From assembly GCF_003591485.1 (NCBI RefSeq), contig NZ_QZCF01000002.1:620001-684000 (forward strand): a DNA stretch of 64,000 bases, given 5' to 3'. The notes under the pieces were generated by a model. The model ran no database searches and was not told the origin of the DNA. It saw only the letters and a program-made list of their open reading frames with translations. The translations under genes were made by a program, and so were the position numbers. Below, piece after piece: positions 17,405 through 26,911 of the stretch. The DNA comes from Paenibacillus sp. 1011MAR3C5 (GTDB taxonomy: Bacteria > Bacillota > Bacilli > Paenibacillales > Paenibacillaceae). Within the stretch, counting starts at the first letter, position 1. Each line of letters begins with the position of its first letter.

Positions 17405-18293
17405 CAGCCATCCGCGCAAAGCACAGAATGAGCAGGGCCATGAGACGGATCACCAGCTGGAATTGTCCGGCATCCAAGAAGATCGTGTGGCATTAATGGA
17501 TAATCTATATACCAAGCATAAACGCAAATCCCGGTCATTGTCCTGGGGTGTTGCCACGACGCAGCTCACGCTGCTCGTGCTGTTTATCGGATTGTGGGAA
17601 GCGGCGGGAAGGAATAAGTGGATCGATCCGCTGCTGTTCAGCTATCCCAGCAAGCTCTTCGATCAGATTCTTAGGACGGCAGCGGACGGATCGCTGTGGC
17701 CTCATGTAGGGGCGACAGTTACAGAGACGATAGCGGGCTTCGCGCTGGGTACGATTCTGGGAACGGTCATTGCGGCTCTTCTATGGTGGTTTCCGTTCCT
17801 CTCCCGTGTGCTTGATCCTTATCTGGTTGTGTTGAACAGCATGCCTAAGGTTGCATTGGGACCTATATTTATTGTAGGGTTGGGTCCGGGATTCATGTCC
17901 ATTGTAGCCATCACGCTTTCGGTTACGGTCATTATTACGACCATCAATATTTATAATCGGTTCCGGGAGATCGACTCCGGCTACATTAAGGTCGTTCGCT
18001 TGTTCGGAGCGTCACGGCTTCAGCTGTTCCGGCTGGTTATTCTGCCCGGATCGTTTCCCGTCATTATCGCCACACTGAAGGTGAACGTAGGACTCGCTTG
18101 GGTCGGCGTGATTGTAGGGGAATTTTTGGTGGCGAGGATCGGCCTCGGTTATCAGATTATATATGGTTTTCAAGTATTCAACTTTACGCTTGTCCTCTCC
18201 AGTCTTGTCGTGATCGGCATTGTCGCTACGATGATGTACCAGCTCGTCGCAGCGCTGGAGAAGCGGTTGACGGAGGGCTGGCGGGAACGGTAG
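17397..18293 (+). CDS. NitT/TauT-type ABC importer permease (298 aa)
   Basis: A BPD-type permease with about six helices beginning near residue 55, and an EAA-like loop (RLFGASRLQLFRLVILPGS) that docks the ATPase. ATG at 17397 follows GGTGGAGGTG, inside the end of the ATPase gene. The first 50 residues are an unusually long hydrophilic, charged cytoplasmic extension (rich in His, Gln, Asp, Lys) not needed for transport and of unknown purpose. Completes the importer started at 15569. Confidence 0.9.
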   Translation: MNDSHPRKAQNEQGHETDHQLELSGIQEDRVALMDNLYTKHKRKSRSLSWGVATTQLTLLVLFIGLWEAAGRNKWIDPLLFSYPSKLFDQILRTAADGSLWPHVGATVTETIAGFALGTILGTVIAALLWWFPFLSRVLDPYLVVLNSMPKVALGPIFIVGLGPGFMSIVAITLSVTVIITTINIYNRFREIDSGYIKVVRLFGASRLQLFRLVILPGSFPVIIATLKVNVGLAWVGVIVGEFLVARIGLGYQIIYGFQVFNFTLVLSSLVVIGIVATMMYQLVAALEKRLTEGWRER

Positions 18294-18336
18294 GATGATG
18301 GAAGGAAATCAATCTACCGGATTAGAGGGCGTCATC

Positions 18337-19326
18337 ATGGGTATTAGAGTAATCAAAACAGCACTTGCGGCAATCGCCGCCATATATACCGCCTATTATT
18401 TAGGCTTGGAACCGGCCTTATCGGCAGGCATGCTGGCTATACTCGGCGTTGAGGTGACGCGGAAGAAGGGGCTTAAGAGCGCTTCTGCCCGGTTTGTCGC
18501 CTCGGTGCTGGGTCTTTTTTTCGCTTCGCTTATTTTCACGGTATTCGGCTTTCATTATTGGGCAGTAGCCATCTACATACTCGTTTCCTTTCCGATTCTG
18601 TCCAGATTTCAGCTCAAGGACGGCATTATTACGAGCGCGGTTATCGTCTTTCATTTGTTCACGCATGGACAAGTCACGGCTTCCTTTCTCGGCAATGAGA
18701 TCCTGCTGTTGTTCGTCGGCCTCGGCTGGGCGACGGCAATCAACTTCATCTATATGCCCAAAGACGAGAAGGAGCTGCTGGCGGTGCGCTCGCAGCTTGA
18801 GCATGCGCTCAGTACGATCTTCCGCGAGATGGCGGCAACACTGCGCGATCCGGCGCATCTGTGGAACGGCTCGGAGCTGCTTGAGGCTCACCGGATCATA
18901 GAGGACGGGGCAAAGCGCTCTATCCGCAATGCGGAGAACCGGCTATGGTACCAGGAGCCTTCTTCCTATTGGCCAGGCTACTTCGAGATGCGCAGACAGC
19001 AGCTTTATTCCATCCAGCAGATGTTGTCGGAGCTTGCGCTCGTCTATGAGAAATGGCCGCAAGGCGAGCTGATCGCCGAGCTGCTGGAGCGCCTTGCCGG
19101 AGATGTCAAATCGGAAGTCTATCAAGGCAAGGCGGAGGGCATGGTATTCGACCTGATGCGTTCGTTTCGGGAGATGGAGCTGCCAAAGACGCGGGAGGAA
19201 TTCGAGATTCGCGCCGCGCTGCTTACGCTGCTGCATGAGGTGGACCGTTACTTGGCCGTAGCGAAGCGAATGAAGAAAAAACCCGCTCCGGCGGAGGGGG
19301 AGAAGAGGAAAAGCGGCTCAAATTAA
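18337..19326 (+). CDS. Aromatic acid exporter family (YqjA/DUF939-like) membrane protein (329 aa)
   Basis: Four or more N-terminal helices (residues about 5-140) with the family-typical start GIRVIKTALAAIAAIYTA, then a long cytoplasmic helical domain with MVFDLMRSFREMELPKTREEFEIRAALLTLL-type C-terminal helices (partial: REEFEIRAALLTLL). Related to FUSC/aromatic acid exporters such as YhcP/AaeB; activity in Gram-positives is not well shown. I prefer ATG 18337 (AGAGGG upstream), because homologues begin there; ATG 18295, just after the permease stop, is the alternative. Probably cotranscribed with the importer. Confidence 0.82.
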   Translation: MGIRVIKTALAAIAAIYTAYYLGLEPALSAGMLAILGVEVTRKKGLKSASARFVASVLGLFFASLIFTVFGFHYWAVAIYILVSFPILSRFQLKDGIITSAVIVFHLFTHGQVTASFLGNEILLLFVGLGWATAINFIYMPKDEKELLAVRSQLEHALSTIFREMAATLRDPAHLWNGSELLEAHRIIEDGAKRSIRNAENRLWYQEPSSYWPGYFEMRRQQLYSIQQMLSELALVYEKWPQGELIAELLERLAGDVKSEVYQGKAEGMVFDLMRSFREMELPKTREEFEIRAALLTLLHEVDRYLAVAKRMKKKPAPAEGEKRKSGSN

Positions 19327-19452
19327 GGGCCTTATTTCATAATTCGACCGGCGGCTGAATATAGATGTACAGAAAGAATGTTACCGACGGCCTTGCATTC
19401 GTTTCCTGCGGGGAATGGCGCTTTGCCGCAGGAGGCATGTAAAATAAATTTC

Positions 19453-19500
19453 GTTGATTAGACTCGTTTAATCAACAAACGCCTATGACCTGCATACACT
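19453..19500 (+). promoter_or_regulatory. cotE upstream palindrome and sporulation-type -10
   Basis: An exact 8-bp inverted repeat (GTTGATTA at 19453-19460 and TAATCAAC at 19469-19476) is followed by CATACACT (19493-19500), which matches the mother-cell sigma E -10 consensus (CATACANT); no clear -35 could be assigned. The element ends about 35 bp before the cotE start. The palindrome may be an operator or a hairpin. Confidence 0.5.
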
Positions 19501-19534
19501 TTAATTGAATGATTGTATGGAGGAGGTTAAATCA

Positions 19535-20104
19535 ATGACTATTGCAGATAAACAGCTACAGTGCAGAGAAATTATTACTAAAGCTGTCTGCGGCAAAGGT
19601 CGTAAGTTTTCCACTGTAACCCATACCGTTACACCGCCTCACCATCCGACCAGTATTTTGGGCGCATGGATCATCAACCATCAGTATGAAGCGGTTCGTT
19701 CGGGCGACGGTATTGAGGTGATCGGTACTTACGATATCAACATTTGGTATTCGTACAACAAAAACTCGCAAACTGATGTAGCCAAGGAATCCGTACAATT
19801 CGTCGAAAATGTACCGCTCTCGTATGTAGATCCTAAACATAGGGTTTCCACGGAGGAAGTGTCTGCGGAAGTGCTCCAGGAGCCTAATTGTATCGAAGCG
19901 AATATCTCTTCTAACGGATCAAGCGTCATTGTTCGGGTGGAGCGTGAGTTCGCGGTCGAGATGATCGCCGAGACGAAGGTATGTGTAGCGGTTATTCCAG
20001 GCGGTTGCGACGACCTGGATGACAAGGATCTGGATTTCAGCCTCGGCGATGACGACGGTGATTACGAGGATCTGGATGCTGACCTGCTAGACGACGAGCT
20101 GTAA
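19535..20104 (+). CDS. cotE: CotE outer spore coat morphogenetic protein (189 aa)
   Basis: CotE assembles at the forespore surface in the mother cell and directs deposition of the outer coat. The start at 19535 follows TGGAGGAGGTTAAATCA. Recognisable features are CREIITKAVCGKGRKFS, the PPHHPTSILGAWIINH segment and the IGTYDINIWYSYN strand, then the very acidic C-terminal tail (LDDKDLDFSLGDDDGDYED and onward) used in coat-protein contacts. Slightly longer than the 181 residues of the Bacillus subtilis protein. A sigma E-like -10 lies upstream and a terminator downstream. Confidence 0.95.
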   Translation: MTIADKQLQCREIITKAVCGKGRKFSTVTHTVTPPHHPTSILGAWIINHQYEAVRSGDGIEVIGTYDINIWYSYNKNSQTDVAKESVQFVENVPLSYVDPKHRVSTEEVSAEVLQEPNCIEANISSNGSSVIVRVEREFAVEMIAETKVCVAVIPGGCDDLDDKDLDFSLGDDDGDYEDLDADLLDDEL

Positions 20105-20167
20105 GGGAATGAACTCTTCCGCGCTGGGAGCGGATAACGCAGTATATGCCGAATGTGCGGCAGATTC

Positions 20168-20192
20168 GAGGGCGAAAGCCCTCCTTTTTTTT
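20168..20192 (+). terminator. Intrinsic terminator after cotE
   Basis: A 6-bp GC-rich stem (GAGGGC/GCCCTC) capped by a GAAA tetraloop and followed by eight T. Confidence 0.88.
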
Positions 20193-20293
20193 GACCGCAG
20201 CCCTTTTTTGGCTAAGACCTGGCAGGCAGACTGGGATGGAGCGGCCATACAGGACGGTTTGATACTAGCTTGAGGAGAAAGAGGCGGTTGGCG

Positions 20294-21685
20294 ATGGCAT
20301 CGACATGGCTATGGAGAGGGGATGACAGCGAGCTTGCAAGCGTGCAGTCTGCTGAGTCGCAAGAAGGCCATTCTGGCAGTGCAACTGTTGCCGCATGCGC
20401 CGGCATGCGTGCAGGGGATGCGGTCATTGTCTCGTCGCTGCGAACGGCAATATCGCTTGATGCGTACAGCGGGGTATGGATTGTGAATGCGGGCGCAGCG
20501 CAAGCGGCCAGAATGAGCGCAGAGCAGCGGTTCCGGATATGGAGACAGGCAGGACTGAGCTGCGTCGTGGAAGGAAGCGCTGACGCGAGAATTTATCGTG
20601 TGACCGTGCTCAATCTGGAGCCGCATGCCATTCACCGGCTTGTGAATGGCCGATCCCAGTTGCTGACTGCCGAGGGCTGGCCGGAAGCTCCGCAGCTGCG
20701 CCGCGTTGCCAGGGTCGCGGTGCGGGCGCTCTATGCGCTTGGGCTGGAGATTGGCGAAGCCGAGGTCACCCTGAGCGACGAGGGACGCGCCGCGATTATG
20801 TCGGCATGGCCGCTTGCGGCGGATACACTGCAAGGGGCAGAGCTTGCGAGGCAATTCGCGGCGAAGTATGCCGCCGACATAGCAGGGAAACAGGGTAGGC
20901 GACTGCTCATTGGCGCCGATCCCGAATTTGCACTGCTGACGACGGAGGGCAAGCTGGCCCCGGCGTCGCGGTTTTTCGGCGAAGGCGCAAGGGGCGCAGC
21001 CGGCGCCGATGCCATGTATATTGGGCGGCGGCTGCTCTACCCCGTCGCCGAGCTGCGGCCCGATCCGGCGGAGACGCCCGCCGCGCTAGCCGCGAATGTG
21101 CGGCGGCTGCTTGCGCGCGCCGCCGCCAGGATCGGCGACCAGGAGCTGCGCTGGGTCGCCGGAGCGATGCCCTTGCCGGGGCTGGCGCTCGGCGGGCATA
21201 TCCATATTAGCGGAGCGCCGCTGACCGGCCGCTTGCTCCGCCTGCTGGATTGCTGCGCGGCATATCCGCTCGCGCTCGTGGAAGACCCCGCCGGGCGGGG
21301 CCGCCGTCCCCGCTATGGCGCGCTCGGGGACTTCCGCCCGCAGCCGCATGGCGGGTTCGAGTACCGCACGCTGCCGAGCTGGCTTGTATCCCCGGCAGCG
21401 GCCAAGGCCGCGTTCGCGCTTGCGCTGCTGTGCGCGCGGGAAGCGCTGCACATGCCGCGCATTCCCGCGCAGGAGGAGCGCTTCGCGGAGGCTTATTACG
21501 CCGGCGACCGCACGGAGCTGGCCGGCTGCCTGGACGCGGTCGCGGAGGCCGTATCCGCGACGGAGAGCTACCCTTCGCTGGCCCGCTATATCGAGCCCTT
21601 GTTCGAGTCGGCGCGGCAAGGGAAGACCTGGGATGAAAGCAAGGATATTCGGGGGAAGTGGCGCATTCCTTCTTCTGCCCAATGA
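20294..21685 (+). CDS. Putative amidoligase-domain protein (463 aa)
   Basis: The second half (about residues 195-420) resembles the ATP-grasp-like COOH-NH2 amidoligase family: LLIGADPEFAL, the AELRPDPAETP motif, LALGGHIHISG, and an FRPQPHGGFEYRTLPSWL block, all rich in the acidic and basic residues expected to bind ATP and metal. The first 190 residues are not recognised. Amidoligases form amide bonds between carboxylates and amines; the substrate is unknown. Placement directly after cotE suggests sporulation, which is inference. GC content rises sharply within the 3' two-thirds. Start at ATG 20294 preferred over TTG 20270. Confidence 0.7.
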   Translation: MASTWLWRGDDSELASVQSAESQEGHSGSATVAACAGMRAGDAVIVSSLRTAISLDAYSGVWIVNAGAAQAARMSAEQRFRIWRQAGLSCVVEGSADARIYRVTVLNLEPHAIHRLVNGRSQLLTAEGWPEAPQLRRVARVAVRALYALGLEIGEAEVTLSDEGRAAIMSAWPLAADTLQGAELARQFAAKYAADIAGKQGRRLLIGADPEFALLTTEGKLAPASRFFGEGARGAAGADAMYIGRRLLYPVAELRPDPAETPAALAANVRRLLARAAARIGDQELRWVAGAMPLPGLALGGHIHISGAPLTGRLLRLLDCCAAYPLALVEDPAGRGRRPRYGALGDFRPQPHGGFEYRTLPSWLVSPAAAKAAFALALLCAREALHMPRIPAQEERFAEAYYAGDRTELAGCLDAVAEAVSATESYPSLARYIEPLFESARQGKTWDESKDIRGKWRIPSSAQ

Positions 21686-21761
21686 GCAGCTTGGGGTGCC
21701 GGCAGATCACTCTATTGGGTTATATCTTGCCTGCGGGTTATAGCCTAGACTCCTTCCGATT

Positions 21762-21769
21762 GGTATAAT
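21762..21769 (+). promoter_or_regulatory. Extended -10 promoter upstream of mutS
   Basis: TGGTATAAT (TG at 21761-21762, TATAAT at 21764-21769) is an extended -10 element with no good -35. Transcription from it would give a leader of roughly 180 nt before mutS; I see no stable riboswitch-like fold in that leader. Confidence 0.5.
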
Positions 21770-21958
21770 GAAGAGATGGCTTGCTGCCGAACGGGAGATC
21801 CAGCGACAGCGCAAGTATGCGCCGGAGCGGGATTCTGATGCGTTCGGGCAACCTTATCTGATCAGACCGCATAATAGGACAAGCCGCTTGTTGCACGGCG
21901 GAGGTTCTTCACGCATACACGCAATTATGATCAAGTACATATCGGGAGGAACGATGAA

Positions 21959-24658
21959 ATGGCCGGTTATACTCCGATGATTCAGCAATACTTGTCCGTA
22001 AAAGAGGAAGCGAAGGACGCATTCCTGTTTTTCCGATTGGGCGATTTCTATGAGATGTTTTTTGACGACGCGATCAACGCTTCTCGCGAGCTGGAGATTA
22101 CGCTTACAGGCAGAGATGGCGGCGGCAGCGCCAAAATTCCGATGTGCGGGGTTCCCTACCATTCCGCTGAGAACTATATTAATCGCCTGATCGAGAAGGG
22201 CTACAAAGTTGCCATCTGCGAGCAGGTGGAAGATCCGTCAGCTGCCAAAGGCGTCGTCCGCCGCGAGATCGTCCGCATTGTGACGCCCGGCACGGTCATG
22301 GAGGCCAAGTCGCTGGAAGGCAAGTCGAACAACTTTATCGCCTCAGTCGCGGCCGCTGGCGGCATGCTTGGCGTCGCGGCATGCGATCTTTCGACAGGAG
22401 AGCTCTATGTCACTTCTTTCCCGGAATCTCCGGCCTCAATGATCGACGAGCTGAATGTGTATGTGCCGTCAGAAGTCGTTGGCGATGAAGCGCTTATCCG
22501 TCAATTGTCGGGCGACTCGTCATGGGGCCGCCAGATTCCGCTGACGGAGCGCGGCGCCGTGTCTCGCGAGCGCGTGGCGGCGCAATTCGGCGAGGAGCAG
22601 CTTGCAGGCTTGCAGGAAGCGAGGCTGAAGGCGGTAAGCGTCCTGACCGGTTATCTGGAGGAGACGCAGAAGCGCTCGCTTGGTCATGTGACGGCGATCA
22701 AATCCTATGAGCCGAATCAATATATGATTCTGGACCACTATACAAGACGCAATCTGGAGCTGACCGAGACGGTGCGCGACCGCAGCAAGAAAGGCTCGCT
22801 GCTGTGGCTGCTGGACCGGACAGGCACCTCGATGGGGGCAAGGCTGCTGCGCCGCTGGATTGACAAGCCGCTGCTGAGCCGGAGCGCAATCGATCGTCGG
22901 CTCGACGCGGTGGAGACACTGTACCGCGATCTCATTCTGCGGGAAGACGTTCGCGCGGAGCTGTCACCGATCTACGACTTGGAGCGGCTTGTAGGACGCG
23001 TCGCGTACGGCAATGCGAATGGGCGCGATCTGAACGCGCTGAGGAGCTCGTTGCGCCGTATCCCGTCTTTGACCGCATTATGCGAGGCATCGGGATCCGT
23101 GATACTGCAGGAATTGGTGCAGGATGCCGACGATTGCTCCGATCTGGCGGATATGATCGAGACGGTCATTGTCGAAGAGCCTCCCGTATCCATCCGGGAG
23201 GGCGGTTTGATTCGCGCAGGCTACGACGAGTATCTGGATCAGCTCCGCGAAGCGAGCACGAACGGGAAGAAGTGGCTGGCCGAGCTGGAGCGTTCGGAGC
23301 GCGAGGCGACGGGCATCAAATCGCTGAAGATCGGCTACAACAAAGTGTTCGGCTATTTCCTGGAAGTGTCTAAAGCCAATCTGTCGATGCTGCCGGAAGG
23401 CCGCTACGAGCGGAAGCAGACGCTCGCCAATGCCGAGCGCTTCGTCACACCGGAGCTGAAGGAGAAGGAGAGGCTCATTCTTGAAGCGGAAGACAAGATG
23501 GTCGATCTGGAATATGCGAGATTCCTGGAGCTGCGCGATCATATCGCCTTGCATCTGCATCGGCTGCAGCGCGCCGCTTCCATGATTGCGGAGCTGGATG
23601 TGTACCAATCGTTCGCCACCGTCAGCGCCGAACGCCGCTATATGCGGCCGAGCATGACGGAGGGATTCGATATAGCAGTAGCAGAGGGACGCCATCCCGT
23701 CGTGGAGGCGATGATGGACGGAGAACCGTTCATCGCCAACGACACGCGACTTAGCGCGGAGGAACAGCGCATCCTGCTCATCACGGGTCCGAACATGGCA
23801 GGCAAAAGCACCTATATGCGCCAAGCGGCGCTGATTAGCGTGATGGCGCAGATCGGCTGCTTCGTGCCTGCGAAGTCGGCTGTGCTGCCGCTGGTCGACC
23901 GCATCTTCACGCGCATCGGCGCGGCGGATGATCTGATCGGCGGCCAGAGCACCTTTATGGTCGAGATGAAGGATATCCAGACGATGACGGAGAAAGCGAC
24001 GTCCGCGAGTCTGGTTATTATTGACGAGCTTGGCAGAGGAACGTCTACGGGCGAGGGAATGGCGATCGCTCAGGCAGTCATTGAATACGTACATCATCAT
24101 ATCGGGTGTAAAGCGCTGGTCTCGACCCACTTCCACGAGCTTGCGCATCTGGAGGATTCGCTGGCGTCGCTCTCCAACGTGCGCATGGCCGTGGAAGAAA
24201 GCGGGGATGACGTGACGTTCCTGCGCAGGCTGATTCCTGGCGCGGCCAGCACAAGCTACGGCATCTATTGCGCTCAGCTGGCGGGACTTCCGAATTCCAT
24301 CATCGGCAGAGCTTACGAGCTTTTGGATGAGACGGAAGGCAGCGATCATAACAAGCGTTCGTCTCAGAGCGCTGGTGTGCCTCTTGAAGCTGCAGGACGG
24401 GGCACTGTGCCTTACAGTCCCGTAGCAACTACGGAGCCGGCAACCATTGCAGAGCCTGGTCCTGTCAAGAGCAGCGCTGTTGTGCAGCTGTCGATGTTCG
24501 AGGAGTCCGCGGCGGCAGCGGAGTCGCCGAAGGCGCGCAAGGCATCGGCAAAGGCGGAGCAGCTTGCGGAGGAGCTTCGCAGTCTGGATCTGTTCAATAT
24601 GACGCCGATGATGGCGATGCAGTGGCTGAATGACAGGAAAGCAAAGCTGAGAGATTAG
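21959..24658 (+). CDS. mutS: DNA mismatch repair protein MutS (899 aa)
   Basis: Recognises mismatches and small loops and starts repair with MutL. The mismatch-reading Phe30-Tyr-Glu32 motif (GDFYEMFFDDA) is intact, the lever and clamp domains follow, and the ATPase has Walker A GPNMAGKST (about 609), a Walker B LVIIDELGRGTSTGEG and the STHFHEL motif. The C-terminal 90 residues form a low-complexity linker with a VQLSMFEE segment, the beta-clamp-binding type motif, before a short helical end. ATG at 21959 follows CGGGAGGAACG. Overall typical for Firmicutes. Confidence 0.97.
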   Translation: MAGYTPMIQQYLSVKEEAKDAFLFFRLGDFYEMFFDDAINASRELEITLTGRDGGGSAKIPMCGVPYHSAENYINRLIEKGYKVAICEQVEDPSAAKGVVRREIVRIVTPGTVMEAKSLEGKSNNFIASVAAAGGMLGVAACDLSTGELYVTSFPESPASMIDELNVYVPSEVVGDEALIRQLSGDSSWGRQIPLTERGAVSRERVAAQFGEEQLAGLQEARLKAVSVLTGYLEETQKRSLGHVTAIKSYEPNQYMILDHYTRRNLELTETVRDRSKKGSLLWLLDRTGTSMGARLLRRWIDKPLLSRSAIDRRLDAVETLYRDLILREDVRAELSPIYDLERLVGRVAYGNANGRDLNALRSSLRRIPSLTALCEASGSVILQELVQDADDCSDLADMIETVIVEEPPVSIREGGLIRAGYDEYLDQLREASTNGKKWLAELERSEREATGIKSLKIGYNKVFGYFLEVSKANLSMLPEGRYERKQTLANAERFVTPELKEKERLILEAEDKMVDLEYARFLELRDHIALHLHRLQRAASMIAELDVYQSFATVSAERRYMRPSMTEGFDIAVAEGRHPVVEAMMDGEPFIANDTRLSAEEQRILLITGPNMAGKSTYMRQAALISVMAQIGCFVPAKSAVLPLVDRIFTRIGAADDLIGGQSTFMVEMKDIQTMTEKATSASLVIIDELGRGTSTGEGMAIAQAVIEYVHHHIGCKALVSTHFHELAHLEDSLASLSNVRMAVEESGDDVTFLRRLIPGAASTSYGIYCAQLAGLPNSIIGRAYELLDETEGSDHNKRSSQSAGVPLEAAGRGTVPYSPVATTEPATIAEPGPVKSSAVVQLSMFEESAAAAESPKARKASAKAEQLAEELRSLDLFNMTPMMAMQWLNDRKAKLRD

Positions 24659-24688
24659 TGCTGTCCATATTGGAAGGAGCGTGAAGAC

Positions 24689-26911
24689 ATGTCGAGAATT
24701 AAAGTGCTGGATGAGCAATTGGCGAACCAGATTGCTGCCGGCGAAGTAGTGGAGAGGCCATCCTCCGTCGTCAAGGAGCTTGTGGAGAATGCGATTGACG
24801 CAGGCGGCACAGAGATTGATATCGCCATCGAGGAAGGCGGTCTGACGCTGATCCGGGTGACGGACAATGGCGGCGGCATCGAACCAGATGATATCGCGAC
24901 GGCCTTCCAACGCCATGCGACGAGCAAAATCTCGACGAGCAGCGATTTGTTCCGCATTGCGAGCCTTGGCTTCAGGGGCGAGGCGCTGCCCAGTATCGCA
25001 GCGGTCTCCAGGCTGACGTGCATCTCGGCCAATACAGACAGCGGGCTTGCCCGCAAGCTGGTGATCGAAGGCGGTCATGTCACGGCGGACGAGCCCGCCA
25101 ATGCTCCGCGGGGCACGGACATGAGCGTGCGCGATCTGTTCTACAATACGCCTGCCAGGCTTAAGTATATGAAGTCCATCCAAACGGAGCTTGGCCATAT
25201 CTCCGATTATATTAATCGTCTGGCGCTTGCACATCCCGGCATTGCCTTTACGTTGAAGCATAATGGCAATGCATTGCTTCGCACGATGGGAACCGGGGAC
25301 AGGCTGCAGGTCATCGCTGCCATCTATGGCACCAGCGCCGCGAAGGCGATGCTTCCCGTCTCCGGATCGGACGCCGATTATGAACTAACCGGCTTCATAT
25401 CGAAGCCGGACCTGACCCGGGCGAACCGCAACGGCATTACGGCGGTGGTGAACGGGCGGTATATCCGCAGCCATGCGGTGAATCAATCGCTGCTGCAAGC
25501 CTACCATACGCTGCTGCCGATCAACCGCTTTCCGCTTGTTGTGCTGGAGCTTGGCATGCATCCCGGCTTGCTGGATGTGAACGTACATCCTTCGAAGATG
25601 GAGGTGCGGTTCAGCAAGGAGACGGAGCTTCGCGCGCTGATCGAGCGAACGGTGAAGGCGGCGCTTGGCGCGCATCGTTACATACCTGGAGCAGCGACGG
25701 GGAGCAGCCGCTCCAAGCCCGAGTATGTGCAGGATGCGATTTCGTTCCATATTGCAGACCGAATTGGCGAACAAGCCCAAGGGAATGGGCAGCCAGGTTC
25801 GCCGACTTCTGGAGCTGACGCTGCTGCTGCAGCGTCTTCATCTGCCCGTTCCGAGGCGGCTGCATCCGCTTCATTCGGTTCATATTCTCCCGAAACAGAA
25901 GGCAAGCAGGCAAGCAGCAAGGATGTGCGCGGTTCAGTCAGGCAAGGAGGCCGTTCCGATCGGCCATCCTGGCAGTCTCAGCCTCCCCATCGGGAGCAGG
26001 TGCCGCGGGATGCCGCGGAAAGGCTGTACGCGCCGTCTGCACAGACGCCTGACCCACGTGATGAGGATTGGGCATGGCGGGAAGCCGCTACAGCGTCTTA
26101 CGGCAACGAGAACCATACAGCGCCTGCAGCAGGGAACGCGGTATCGCCTATTCAAGAGCAGCCCAATCTGTCCCGCGATGAAGCTGTGCAACCAACAATA
26201 GGAGAAGCGGACGGAGCTGTTGATTCATCAAGCAACCCGGCGGAAGGAATGCCAACCAAACCGGAGTCTGATGCCGCGTACACGGGTGAGGGGCAAGCCG
26301 ACGAGATGCCAAGCGCCGTACCCAGCTTCCCGGAGCTGCATTGGATTGGCCAGCATCACGGCACCTATATTGTCGCGCAAGCGGATGACGGACTGTATCT
26401 GATCGACCAGCATGCCGCGCATGAACGGATTAATTATGAGTATTACCTTCATAAATTTGGGAATCCTGTTGCTGCAAGCCAAGGGCTTCTCGTCCCTCTG
26501 ACGCTTGAATTTACGCCGGGGGATGCAGCGCAACTGCGGGACATGACCGACCTGTTCCGCGAGGCGGGTGTCGAGATCGAACCGTTCGGAGCGCAGACCT
26601 TCCTCGTCCGCGCCTATCCGGAATGGATGCCGGAGGGCGAGGAGCAATCGCTAATCGAGGAAATGGCGGAGCTGCTCATTGAGGAGCGCAAATCGATCAA
26701 CGTGACGAAGCTGAGAGAGAAGGCGGCGATTATGTGCGCCTGCAAGGCGTCTATCAAAGCTAATGACCGGATGACAAGAGAAGAAGGCGATACGCTTCTG
26801 GCGCGATTGTCGCGCTGCATGCAGCCTTACACTTGTCCGCACGGACGGCCGATTATTGTTCATCTATCCACTTATCAGCTTGAAAAAATGTTCAAACGGG
26901 TGATGTCATGA
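24689..26911 (+). CDS. mutL: DNA mismatch repair protein MutL with endonuclease domain (740 aa)
   Basis: GHKL ATPase at the N-terminus (NAIDAGGTEID, DNGGGIE, GFRGEALPS) followed by a transducer domain. Residues about 345-540 form a long Gly/Ser/Ala/Pro-rich linker, longer than in Bacillus subtilis. The C-terminal nicking domain keeps the metal-binding DQHAAHERINYE motif (about 572), the ACKASIK segment (about 683) and CPHGRP (about 717), so it should be an active latent endonuclease of the methyl-independent pathway. It lies 30 bp after mutS and overlaps the next gene by 4 bp. Confidence 0.97.
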   Translation: MSRIKVLDEQLANQIAAGEVVERPSSVVKELVENAIDAGGTEIDIAIEEGGLTLIRVTDNGGGIEPDDIATAFQRHATSKISTSSDLFRIASLGFRGEALPSIAAVSRLTCISANTDSGLARKLVIEGGHVTADEPANAPRGTDMSVRDLFYNTPARLKYMKSIQTELGHISDYINRLALAHPGIAFTLKHNGNALLRTMGTGDRLQVIAAIYGTSAAKAMLPVSGSDADYELTGFISKPDLTRANRNGITAVVNGRYIRSHAVNQSLLQAYHTLLPINRFPLVVLELGMHPGLLDVNVHPSKMEVRFSKETELRALIERTVKAALGAHRYIPGAATGSSRSKPEYVQDAISFHIADRIGEQAQGNGQPGSPTSGADAAAAASSSARSEAAASASFGSYSPETEGKQASSKDVRGSVRQGGRSDRPSWQSQPPHREQVPRDAAERLYAPSAQTPDPRDEDWAWREAATASYGNENHTAPAAGNAVSPIQEQPNLSRDEAVQPTIGEADGAVDSSSNPAEGMPTKPESDAAYTGEGQADEMPSAVPSFPELHWIGQHHGTYIVAQADDGLYLIDQHAAHERINYEYYLHKFGNPVAASQGLLVPLTLEFTPGDAAQLRDMTDLFREAGVEIEPFGAQTFLVRAYPEWMPEGEEQSLIEEMAELLIEERKSINVTKLREKAAIMCACKASIKANDRMTREEGDTLLARLSRCMQPYTCPHGRPIIVHLSTYQLEKMFKRVMS

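Noticed and set aside
21207..21743. Several overlapping frames on both strands in the amidoligase gene
   Set aside because: High GC removes stop codons from all frames; only the frame with the amidoligase motifs is supported.
21768..21980. 70-codon frame upstream of mutS
   Set aside because: Its ATG overlaps the TATAAT box and its end runs into mutS; no ribosome site.
23078..25261. 727-codon open frame on the minus strand across mutS and mutL
   Set aside because: It is antisense to two unmistakable repair genes, has Arg/His-rich composition typical of a shadow frame and no ribosome site.
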